Assembly (NCBI RefSeq): GCF_014194975.1 | Contig: NZ_JACIAY010000004.1 | Coordinates: 62,001 to 126,000 of the forward strand | Source: Sphingomonas sp. BK580 | GTDB lineage: Bacteria; Pseudomonadota; Alphaproteobacteria; Sphingomonadales; Sphingomonadaceae | Reading direction: 5' to 3' | DNA length: 64,000 nt | Shown here: piece after piece, positions 34,544 through 49,787 of the stretch | Layout: each line of letters opens with the position of its first letter | Position numbering within the stretch: the first letter of the stretch is position 1 | Notes under the pieces: generated by a model | The model's input: the letters and a program-made list of their open reading frames with translations, nothing else | What the model was told of the DNA's origin: nothing | The model's database searches: none | Translations under genes and position numbers: made by a program

Positions 34544-34783
34544 ATGAAGAAGATCGTCGCCGGTGTGACCGGGATGAGCCTGGCGCTGGCGCTCGCCGCC
34601 TGCGGTTCGAAGACCAGCAACGACACCGCCGCCAACGACACGCTGGCGAATGAGACGGTGCTCAACGAGGAACTGCCCGCGGACGCCAACTTCGGCTCGG
34701 TCGGCAACGGCGCCGACCTGGGTGCGCTGCCCGCCAACGCGACGGGCGAGAACGTGAGCGCCACCGCAGGCAACACGCTCTGA
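34544..34783 (+). CDS. Small Asn/Thr-rich lipoprotein
   Basis: A 79-residue precursor with a signal peptide and lipobox ALAAC (cysteine 20). The mature protein is about 60 residues, low in complexity and rich in Asn, Thr, Ala and acidic residues (NDTAANDTLANETVLNEE), with no aromatic cluster apart from one Phe. It is probably a disordered outer-membrane or periplasmic lipoprotein. The ATG at 34544 follows GGGATCGGAG. It is monocistronic: it has its own promoter-like sequence and a strong terminator downstream. Function is unknown. Confidence 0.75.
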   Translation: MKKIVAGVTGMSLALALAACGSKTSNDTAANDTLANETVLNEELPADANFGSVGNGADLGALPANATGENVSATAGNTL

Positions 34784-34849
34784 TCCGAGCTTCGGCGCCC
34801 GACCCGCGGCGCCGCACGAGACCGTCTAGTGCTCCCTAGACCAACCTCC

Positions 34850-34882
34850 GCCCGGCGCGTCCCCGCGCCGGGCGCTTGTTGT
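34850..34882 (+). terminator. Rho-independent terminator
   Basis: GCCCGGCGCG (34850-34859) pairs perfectly with CGCGCCGGGC (34864-34873) around a 4-nt loop, followed by the T-rich GCTTGTTGT. It lies 67 bp after the lipoprotein stop. Confidence 0.75.
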
Positions 34883-34996
34883 CGGGGCTGATCGTCCGTG
34901 GCCGCGTCCGGCTGCGCCAGCGTGGCGTCGCTCGGCGCTTGCTCCCACGGCCGCGGCTGAGTACCGCCGGGTGAGTTCCGCAGTCCGGGATCGAGC

Positions 34997-35974
34997 GTGT
35001 CATCCGTCGAGCCACCACGCCCGCACCGCGCGGCCCATGTGCTTCCGCGGCTGATCTATCTCTGGCGCTTCGGCCGGCTCCCCGATCTCGCGGCGCCGCG
35101 TCGCTTCAGCGAACTGGTTTACGCGCGCAAGCTGTTCGAACGCGACCCGCGCTGGCCCGCGCTCGCCGACAAGGTGGCCGTGAAGGCGCATGTCGCCGCG
35201 GTGCTCGGTGACCCGTGGGTGATCCCGACTTTGTGGCACGGCACCGCGCTGCCCGAGGCGCCGCCTTGGCCGCGCCCCTTCGTGCTCAAATCCTCGCACG
35301 CGAGCCAGCAGAGCGTGTTCGTCCGCGTCGGCGAGCCGCTCGACTGGGCGGCGGTGCGTCGGCGCGCCGCGCGCTGGCTGCGCCGCCCCTATGCGCCCCT
35401 GCTCCACGAGTGGCTCTACTCGGAGATCGCGCCGCAGCTGTTGGTCGAGCCGCTGATCGGCTGCGGCCGCGTGCTACCCGTCGACTATAAGTTCTTCGTC
35501 TTCGGTGGACGGGTCGAGTTCATCCAGGTCGACCTGGACCGCGAGCACCGCCATCGGCGAGTCATGTTCGATCGCGCGTGGCGGCGGCTCGACCTGGCCT
35601 TCGAGTTCCCCGCCGACCCGCGTTCGGTGGCGCCGCCGGCATCGCTCGAGCGGATGATCGCGGCGGCGGAGACGCTCGGCGCGCCGCACGATTTCGCGCG
35701 AGTCGACCTCTATGACGTCGACGGGCAGCCGTATTTCGGCGAGTTCACGCTCTATCCCGGATCCGGGCTGGACCGCTTTCGCCCGGGCATCTGGGACCTG
35801 CACTTCGGCTCCTACTGGGCCGAGCAGCGTCCCCGCGTCCGCTCAGGCGGCCAAACGGTACGGCTCGTTCACCGGGCGGGGCGCAGCGAGCGGCGTGCTG
35901 ATCGGCACCACGGCGCGCGCGCGCTCGGCGCGGCGATGGCTGAGGATAAGATAGACGAGCGAGAACATGGCTGA
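34997..35974 (+). CDS. TupA-like ATP-grasp protein (polysaccharide biosynthesis)
   Basis: A 325-residue protein of the TupA-like ATP-grasp family, which is found in capsule, teichuronate and exopolysaccharide clusters. Visible motifs are FSELVYARKLFERDPRW near the start, WPRPFVLKSSHAS (ATP-binding strand), VDYKFFVFGGRVEFIQVD and VDLYDVDGQPYFGEFTLYPGSG (metal-binding acid end). It may add an amide-linked group to a glycan. Start is the GTG at 34997; a GTG at 35039 is possible. The last about 40 residues are arginine-rich and divergent. It lies convergent to the membrane protein gene, with 3 bp between the stops. Confidence 0.75.
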   Translation: MSSVEPPRPHRAAHVLPRLIYLWRFGRLPDLAAPRRFSELVYARKLFERDPRWPALADKVAVKAHVAAVLGDPWVIPTLWHGTALPEAPPWPRPFVLKSSHASQQSVFVRVGEPLDWAAVRRRAARWLRRPYAPLLHEWLYSEIAPQLLVEPLIGCGRVLPVDYKFFVFGGRVEFIQVDLDREHRHRRVMFDRAWRRLDLAFEFPADPRSVAPPASLERMIAAAETLGAPHDFARVDLYDVDGQPYFGEFTLYPGSGLDRFRPGIWDLHFGSYWAEQRPRVRSGGQTVRLVHRAGRSERRADRHHGARALGAAMAEDKIDEREHG

Positions 35975-35977
35975 CCC

Positions 35978-37105
35978 TCATGGCTTATGCTGCGCCGCAG
36001 CACTAACCGTGATCTGGTCAACGAGAGGTAAGCGCGCAAATGCAAGCTGTTGATTCGCCGTTGCAGGGCGTGCAACCGCCGTCATCAGCGCCGGCAGTGC
36101 GAGCGGCAGACCGGCGAGCCACACGGGCGCGAGCAGCAGTCCCCAATAGGCGTTGTCGGGCCGGCCGACCAGCAGCGCGGGCACCAGCCAGGCGACCAAT
36201 GCCAGCGTGACTCGCCGCGCATGGCCGCCCAGTGCGCTCGCCCAGCCGTACAGGGCGAGCGGCACCAGCAGCGTGGCGGCGGCGGGGGCGAGCGCGAGCG
36301 GCGTGGTCGCGCGCGCCATCGCCAGGTCGAATGCCCAGCCACCCGCGCGTATCCAGCCCTGCGACGAGGGATCATCCGGGCGCAGCACCGTCGCCACGGC
36401 GGCGGCATGCGCGGCGAGCGCGAGCGCGGCCACGGCCATCGCGGAGGTCCAGCCCAGCGCCTCGCCGCGGCGCCGCTCGAGCGCGGCGGCGAGCGCCATC
36501 GCCGCCAGATAGGGAAGGGCGAGTTCGCGCACCAGCGCGGCGGCCAGCCCGACCAGCATGGCAAGGCGCCAGCGGCGATCGTCGCGCAGCGCGAGCGACA
36601 GCGCGACCAGCAGCCCCGCCCAGCACTCCGGCCAGAGCGCGACGACGGGGTTGGCGAGCGGCAGCGTCGAGGCTGCGGCGATCGCGCTCGCACTTCCCCA
36701 GAGCGCGCGCGAGCGGACCGCGGCGCGCAGCCGGTAAGCCGTGGCCACCGCGACGGCGAGCGCGAGCGCGCGCAGCCACTGCAGCGCCGCCTCGGCCCCG
36801 ACCAGGCGATAGAACCAGGCGCGCGTCGGCATGCGCACCGCCACGAAGGGGCGGAGCGGGAAGTCGCGCGCGCGATGCTCGGCGGCGGCGGCGGGGTAAT
36901 AGCGCTGGCCGGCGGCGAGGCGACCGTCGATCGCACGGTACAGCGCGGCGTCACCGCGCGCCGCGGAGGCGGCGGGGCGCGGGAGGGGCGGGGCAGGGGA
37001 GAGCAGGCCGATCGCGACGAGCGACAACGTCGCCGCCAGTAGCAGCCGCGCGACGGCGCGGCGCGCCGGTGCCGGCGTGGGGGGAAGTGACGGTGCGGCG
37101 GACAC
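35978..37105 (-). CDS. Polytopic membrane protein of unknown function
   Basis: A 375-residue protein with about eight to ten hydrophobic segments. The loop after the first segment (residues about 50-95) carries DAALYRAIDGRLAAGQRYYPAAA and FPLRPFVAVRMPTRAWFYRL, a layout seen in GT-C glycosyltransferase-like membrane proteins. I cannot confirm a catalytic Asp. The GTG at 37105 follows AAGGAGAG. It is convergent with the TupA-like gene, so a role in surface glycan assembly is possible but unproven. Confidence 0.65.
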   Translation of the reverse strand: MSAAPSLPPTPAPARRAVARLLLAATLSLVAIGLLSPAPPLPRPAASAARGDAALYRAIDGRLAAGQRYYPAAAAEHRARDFPLRPFVAVRMPTRAWFYRLVGAEAALQWLRALALAVAVATAYRLRAAVRSRALWGSASAIAAASTLPLANPVVALWPECWAGLLVALSLALRDDRRWRLAMLVGLAAALVRELALPYLAAMALAAALERRRGEALGWTSAMAVAALALAAHAAAVATVLRPDDPSSQGWIRAGGWAFDLAMARATTPLALAPAAATLLVPLALYGWASALGGHARRVTLALVAWLVPALLVGRPDNAYWGLLLAPVWLAGLPLALPALMTAVARPATANQQLAFARLPLVDQITVSAAAQHKP

Positions 37106-37156
37106 CGCCTCTCCTTGCAGGCCGAGCGGTTAACGCGCCGTCAAGCCCTTCGCCGA

Positions 37157-37579
37157 TCAGCAGGCGGCCGCGCGCAAGTGGAAACGATAGAGCCATAGCA
37201 GCAGCGTGGCGCCGCTCAGCAGCAGGCTCATCCGCGAACGTGGACGGCGCCAGGCGCAGAGCAGCAGCGCCACCACCGGCACCAGCGTGAGAACGGCGAG
37301 CAGCGGTCGGGCGGGGTCGCGGGCTCCCAGCACCGCACAGGAAGGTGCTGCCGCCAAATCGTCACCGCCGCCGATCCACTCGAGCGGGCTGGTCGACAGC
37401 ATCACGATCGACAGCGCCGCCGCCAGCGTCGACAGCGCGAGCACGAGCCGCTTGGTACGGGCGGGCTGGCGTCGCGCGCGGTGGCGCCGGCGGCGCGGCG
37501 TCGGCGGTGCAGGTGGCGGTGACTCGTCGTCGGGATCAGGCGGCGCCTGTCGTGCCGCTTGGCCGCGCCGCACCGGCAT
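37157..37579 (-). CDS. Small membrane protein
   Basis: A 140-residue protein. The first 45 residues are Pro/Arg-rich and likely cytoplasmic. They are followed by three hydrophobic segments (about 46-64, 92-109 and 116-133) and a short tail ending in Cys. No family is recognised. It starts 3 bp after the stop of the small gene at 37583, so they form an operon; the next membrane gene (35978-37105) follows 51 bp further. Confidence 0.55.
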   Translation of the reverse strand: MPVRRGQAARQAPPDPDDESPPPAPPTPRRRRHRARRQPARTKRLVLALSTLAAALSIVMLSTSPLEWIGGGDDLAAAPSCAVLGARDPARPLLAVLTLVPVVALLLCAWRRPRSRMSLLLSGATLLLWLYRFHLRAAAC

Positions 37580-37582
37580 GGA

Positions 37583-37858
37583 TCAGCAGGCGTCGATCAG
37601 CGCGCGCAGCGCCGGATCACGCGCCTCGAATAGGTCGAACAGCCCGAGCGCGCGGAGCACCGGTACGGCCGCGGCGATCGTGCCGGTCAGCAGCGTGCGC
37701 TCCGCCGGCGCGATGTCCGGCTCCACCCAGCGGCGGGTGTCGCGGAGGAACGCCGCGACCGTTCCCTCCCGCGCGCCGAGCCGATCCCGGTCGGCGCGGT
37801 CCACGCCGTCGGCGAGCACATCCTCGGCGTGCGCCGGGCGGGGCGGTTGGTGGGTCAC
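37583..37858 (-). CDS. Small hypothetical protein downstream of rpoC
   Basis: A 91-residue helical protein with LADGVDRADRDRLGAREGTVAAFLRDTRRWVEPD and a hydrophobic C-terminal part (TIAAAVPVLRALGLFDLF). I chose the GTG at 37858, preceded by GAGGAG at 7 nt. An ATG at 37888 is an alternative; anything longer runs into the rpoC terminator. It follows rpoC on the same strand but after that terminator, so it is probably transcribed separately. Function is unknown. Confidence 0.5.
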   Translation of the reverse strand: MTHQPPRPAHAEDVLADGVDRADRDRLGAREGTVAAFLRDTRRWVEPDIAPAERTLLTGTIAAAVPVLRALGLFDLFEARDPALRALIDAC

Positions 37859-37926
37859 GCGCGGGCTCCTCGAGGGTAACCCTCTCATCCTAGGACGCTC
37901 CGGGGCCGGGCAGCCGCGACGGGGCG

Positions 37927-37966
37927 TAAAAAAGAAGCCGCCGCCCGGCACGCCGGGCGGCGGCTT
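37927..37966 (-). terminator. Rho-independent terminator of rpoC
   Basis: A perfect 15-bp stem (37935-37949 with 37952-37966) is followed on the minus strand by a TTCTTTTTT tract (37935-37927). It lies 40 bp after the rpoC stop and ends the rpoBC message. Confidence 0.92.
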
Positions 37967-38007
37967 GATCAGGTCACCGGGCGACGCGCGGCGCGGCCCT
38001 GAGCGCC

Positions 38008-42297
<4,290 letters not shown>

Positions 42298-42310
42298 CTC
42301 TTCACTCCTT

Positions 42311-42411
42311 AGCCCCTCCGCCTTCAGGGGAGGGGTTGGGGTGGGGGCCGTCGGCGGGCGGGCGTGCGCGGCACGGCCCACCCCTAGCCCCTCTCCCGAA
42401 GGAGAGGGGGA
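42311..42411. repeat. REP-like inverted doublet between rpoB and rpoC
   Basis: Two related units face each other. One is 42312-42350, with a CCCCTCC/GGGGAGGGG hairpin. The other is 42374-42411, with CCCCTCTCC-CGAA-GGAGAGGGG (42388-42409). The reverse complement of the second matches the first with a few changes, including the trailing GGGGTGGG block. Confidence 0.8.
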
Positions 42412-42420
42412 CAGGAAGCG

Positions 42421-46602
<4,182 letters not shown>

Positions 46603-46782
46603 AGGAGCGTGTGCCTCGTCAGCCAGAATATACGGGCGCATGGAACCGAACGGCGAAAGGCCGCGCGTCTGATCCCAGCCAAGCGGGAGACGGCGACCTT
46701 CAGCGTCCTGAACCCCTCGACCCATACGTATGGCCCGCTGCGCGACGGCGTGCCATGTCCCGAGATCGAAGGAAGTGAGCGG

Positions 46783-46811
46783 GATATAGGCTCGTCGTGT
46801 TGGAGCGTCAA
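46783..46811 (-). promoter_or_regulatory. Strong sigma70-type promoter of rpoBC
   Basis: On the minus strand TTGACG (46811-46806) and TATATC (46788-46783) are separated by exactly 17 bp. Transcription would start near 46776, giving a leader of about 175 nt before rpoB. The match is among the best in the window. Confidence 0.75.
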
Positions 46812-46884
46812 CCGGGCGGGGGCGGCGCGGCGGCCCGGGGCAGGGCGGTTGACCTCGCCCGTGAGCGCGGTAGCGCATGCGGCG

Positions 46885-48087
46885 ATGTCCACGCGTAACC
46901 TCCTCGTCCTGCTGGCGGCCGCGCCGCTCGCTCTGCCTGCGTCGGCGCAGCAGGCGACGCCGGCGCCCGTCACCACCGTCCCGCCCGCCGACTCGGCGGT
47001 ACCGCCGCCGATCACCTGGTCGCTGCCGCCGGGCCCCGGTGCGACGCCGAGCGCCCCCGCGGTGGTCGCGCCGGTGCGAGTCGCGCCGACACCGCGCCCG
47101 GCGCCCACCGCCCGCGCGACACCCGTGCCGTCGCCGCGGGCGAGTGCGACCCCGCGCGCCGCCCAGACCCCGATCCCACGCGGCGCCGCGACACCGGCCG
47201 GAAGTGCGCCAAGCGCCGTCGCCGCGCCGGTTGCCGCACCAAGTCCGTCGCTGACACCGGCCATCGCGGCCGCCGTCGCGACACCGTCGCCGACGGCGTT
47301 GCCCAGCGCCGCGGCGACCAGCATCGTACCAGTGCCTCCTCCCGCCTCCGGCCCGCCGGCGCCGTTGTGGCGGGCCGACTGGCTGATCGCGGCCGGGCTC
47401 ATCCTGCTGGGCGGCGTCGCGCTGCTGCTGTGGCGGCGGCGCCGTTCACACAGGGAAGAGGTGGACGCCGACGAGGTCGCCGCCGCCCCGGCGGCAGCCG
47501 AGGCCGGCGCTCACCCGCCGTCCGCCTCGGAGCGGGCATCGCCCACCGATCCCGCGTCAGGCGCCCCCCGGCCCGCGTCCGCCGCGGCGCGCGCGCGTCT
47601 CGCGCTGGCGCTGCGCCCGCGGCGGGGCGGGATCAACCTGCTCACCGCGACGCTCGACGCCGAGCTGGAGATCGTCAACACCGGCGACGCGCCGGCGGAC
47701 GCGATACACGTCGCGGCGCGGCTGCTGAGCGCGCACCGCGACCAGCAGGCGGAACTGGACGCGCTGTTCGCCGAGCCCCGTGTGCGCCCCGCGGTGGCAC
47801 CGTTCGCGCTCGCGCCAGGCGAGGCGCGTGCACTGCGGCTGCTACTGACCTTGCCGCGGTCCGCGATCCGACCCATCGACATGGGCGGGCGCGCGATGTT
47901 CGTGCCCGTCGCGGTGGTGGACGTGCGCTATGCCAGCGGAGCGGGGGAGGCGCAGAGTGCGGCGGCGTTCGCGGTCGGCGTCGAGCGCGACGGCGCGTCG
48001 AAGCTCGCGCCGTTCTGGCTCGATGCGCCCGCGCGGATGCACGAGACGCTCGGCGCGCGGCCACACGGCGAGCCGGTACGGCGCTGA
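46885..48087 (+). CDS. Membrane-anchored protein with Pro/Ala-rich linker, between rplL and rpoB
   Basis: A 400-residue protein with a signal peptide (1 to about 22, ending ASAQQ) and a long Pro/Ala/Thr linker (about 23-155). One membrane segment (about 163-182) is followed by an arginine cluster (WRRRRSHRE). An acidic/Pro linker then leads to a C-terminal beta-sandwich-like domain (about 240-400; [24 protein letters not shown] recalls domains that handle cell-surface adhesion). The orientation puts the last domain in the cytoplasm if the N-terminus is cleaved. It is coded against rplL and rpoB and splits the usual ribosomal-polymerase operon. I do not recognise the family. Confidence 0.75.
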   Translation: MSTRNLLVLLAAAPLALPASAQQATPAPVTTVPPADSAVPPPITWSLPPGPGATPSAPAVVAPVRVAPTPRPAPTARATPVPSPRASATPRAAQTPIPRGAATPAGSAPSAVAAPVAAPSPSLTPAIAAAVATPSPTALPSAAATSIVPVPPPASGPPAPLWRADWLIAAGLILLGGVALLLWRRRRSHREEVDADEVAAAPAAAEAGAHPPSASERASPTDPASGAPRPASAAARARLALALRPRRGGINLLTATLDAELEIVNTGDAPADAIHVAARLLSAHRDQQAELDALFAEPRVRPAVAPFALAPGEARALRLLLTLPRSAIRPIDMGGRAMFVPVAVVDVRYASGAGEAQSAAAFAVGVERDGASKLAPFWLDAPARMHETLGARPHGEPVRR

Positions 48088-48159
48088 CGCTGATCGCGGT
48101 CGTGCGCAGCGGTCGCGCCCACGGTCGCGAGCTCGCGCGGCGACCTCCAAGCCATGGCC

Positions 48160-48253
48160 GTCACCCCGGACGTGATCCGGGATACATCCTCCGCGCACGC
48201 CGCGGGACCTGCTCCTGCGGCCCGGTGATCCCGAACGACGTCCGGGATGACGG
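48160..48253. repeat. REP-like inverted doublet
   Basis: Units GTCACCCCGGACGTGATCCG... (48160-48185) and ...GACGTCCGGGATGAC (48223-48253) face each other, about 40 bp apart. They resemble the pair at 30891-30985. Confidence 0.7.
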
Positions 48254-48338
48254 GGGAGGGGCGCGACGGCGGCGCGCAGGGCCCCTCGACCGCACGAGGA
48301 CGGCGGCGCGTCCCCCCGTGACACCCCACCAACGCGAA

Positions 48339-48370
48339 CGGGGCGACCTTCCGCCAGGAAGGCCGCCCCG
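48339..48370 (-). terminator. Hairpin terminator candidate of rplL
   Basis: Left arm 48339-48352 and right arm 48357-48370 pair at 13 of 14 positions around the loop GCCA. No T tract follows on either strand, so termination may be partial or Rho-aided. Confidence 0.5.
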
Positions 48371-48421
48371 CTGCTGCTGAGCCCGTGACCCGCGGGCGAA
48401 CCCGCGAGATCCGGTATCGGC

Positions 48422-48802
48422 TTACTTGAGCTCGACGGTCGCGCCGGCTTCCTCGAGCTGCTTCTTGACCTTCTCGGCCTCGTCCTTGCTCACGCCTTCC
48501 TTGACCGGCTTCGGCGCGCCCTCGACGAGCGCCTTCGCCTCCGTCAGGCCGAGCCCGGTGATCGCGCGGACCTCCTTGATGACGTTGATCTTCTTGCCAC
48601 CGTCGCCGGTCAGGATCACGTCGAACTCGGTCTTCTCCTCGGCGGCCGGCGCACCCGCGCCCGCGCCACCGGCGGCCGGGGCAGCGGCCACAGCCGCGGC
48701 GGCCGAGACGCCCCACTTCTCTTCGAGCAGCTTCGAGAGCTCGGCGGCCTCGAGGACGGTCAGCTCGCTCAGCTGGTCAACCAGCGCGTTCAGGTCTGCC
48801 AT
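48422..48802 (-). CDS. rplL: 50S ribosomal protein L7/L12
   Basis: A 126-residue stalk protein: N-terminal dimerisation domain ([31 protein letters not shown]), Ala/Gly hinge (about 38-56) and C-terminal factor-binding domain ending [15 protein letters not shown]. The ATG at 48802 is the normal start; the extra in-frame ATG at 48820 lacks conservation. It lies 68 bp after rplJ on the same strand. In most bacteria rpoB follows directly, but here an opposite-strand gene intervenes. Confidence 0.97.
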   Translation of the reverse strand: MADLNALVDQLSELTVLEAAELSKLLEEKWGVSAAAAVAAAPAAGGAGAGAPAAEEKTEFDVILTGDGGKKINVIKEVRAITGLGLTEAKALVEGAPKPVKEGVSKDEAEKVKKQLEEAGATVELK

Positions 48803-48870
48803 GATCATACTTCCTATCAAGCGGGGACAGGTGCCCCATGTTCACAAACAAATGCCGGTCAGCTGCCCGA

Positions 48871-49386
48871 TCAGGCGGCTTCCTTCTCCGCGTAAGCGGA
48901 GAGGACGCGCGCGATCTGCGCGGCCGGTGCCTGGGTGATCGTCGCGATCTTCGTGGCCGGGGCCACGATGAGGCCGACGAGCTTGGCGCGCAGCTCGTCC
49001 AGCGACGGGAGCGTCGCCAGCGCCTGCACACCGGCCAGGTCGAGCGCCGTCGCGCCCATCGCGCCGCCGACGATCTCGAACTTGTCGGTCGTCTTGGCGA
49101 AATCGACCGCCACCTTGGCCGCCGCGACCGGGTCGGTCGAGGAGGCCAGGCCGACCGGACCCGTCAGCATATCGCTGAGCGAGCCATAGTCCGTGCCGTC
49201 GAGCGCGATCCTGGCAAGCTTGTTCTTCGAGACCTTGTAGCTCGCGCCGGCGTCCCGCATCCGGTTGCGCAAGTCGGTCGACTGCGCCACCGTCATCCCG
49301 AGGTTGCGGGTGACGACCACCACGCCGACCTTCGAGAAGGTATCGTTCAGCTCGGCGACGGCCGCGGTCTTCTGACTACGATCCAT
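48871..49386 (-). CDS. rplJ: 50S ribosomal protein L10
   Basis: A 171-residue protein that anchors L7/L12 dimers on the ribosome. It starts at the ATG 49386 (MDRSQKTAAVAELNDTFSKVGVVVVTRNLGMTVAQ), and its C-terminal helix (AAQIARVLSAYAEKEAA) binds L12. Upstream is a leader of about 240 nt from the promoter at 49636-49663, where the L10-L12 complex would bind to repress translation, as known in other bacteria. rplK-rplA are not adjacent. Confidence 0.97.
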   Translation of the reverse strand: MDRSQKTAAVAELNDTFSKVGVVVVTRNLGMTVAQSTDLRNRMRDAGASYKVSKNKLARIALDGTDYGSLSDMLTGPVGLASSTDPVAAAKVAVDFAKTTDKFEIVGGAMGATALDLAGVQALATLPSLDELRAKLVGLIVAPATKIATITQAPAAQIARVLSAYAEKEAA

Positions 49387-49635
49387 GCCATTCTCCACGT
49401 TGGGACAGGAGGCCGGGGCCGCCTGTCCGGGTACGAACCGCCGTGCGCAGGCGCCCGGCGATAAAGTCCAGCGATGGGGAATGGGAGCCCGTGCGGGCAG
49501 CGGCAGCACGTGCCCTCGAGAGGCGCACCGCGGCCGCGTTGGTCCTGTCCCCGCCTCGGCGGGGAATTAAGGCCCTGGGGCCACCCGCTGTCTCGGACGG
49601 TGCGTCATCGCCCGGGGGCGGGACGCGCGGGGCGG
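49387..49635 (-). promoter_or_regulatory. rplJ leader (probable L10 autoregulatory leader)
   Basis: Between the promoter at 49636-49663 and rplJ lie about 240 nt with no gene. A CCCCGC/GCGGGG hairpin at 49548-49563 and other GC-rich stems are visible. In other bacteria an L10(L12)4-binding leader sits exactly here; I cannot fold it fully by eye. Confidence 0.45.
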
Positions 49636-49663
49636 CACATAGCGGATCGCGCGCGCCAGTCAA
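49636..49663 (-). promoter_or_regulatory. Sigma70-type promoter of rplJL
   Basis: On the minus strand TTGACT (49663-49658) and TATGTG (49641-49636) are separated by 16 bp. The transcript would start near 49629. Confidence 0.65.
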
Positions 49664-49707
49664 GCACGTCGCCGCTGTCACGTAGGCGTAACACCCACGT
49701 CATCTCG

Positions 49708-49725
49708 CTCTCATCAAACTGTCGT
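49708..49725 (+). promoter_or_regulatory. Pho box upstream of phoX
   Basis: CTCTCAT-CAAA-CTGTCGT at 49708-49725 consists of two 7-bp repeats each matching 6 of 7 bases of CTGTCAT, with the required 4-bp spacer. It lies 62 bp upstream of the phosphatase start and implies PhoB-dependent induction under phosphate limitation. Confidence 0.7.
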
Positions 49726-49787
49726 GGCGGTGCCTTGGAGCGCGGCCAAAGAGCGTCGGCACAAGCAGACAGCGCCCAGGGAGCGTC

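Larger units (their letters stand above)
48088..48421. other. Convergent intergenic region with REP doublet and hairpin
   Basis: This 334-bp space between the convergent membrane protein gene and rplL has no gene I can support. It contains the REP doublet at 48160-48253 and the long hairpin at 48339-48370, and probably serves as a transcription stop for both sides. Confidence 0.6.
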
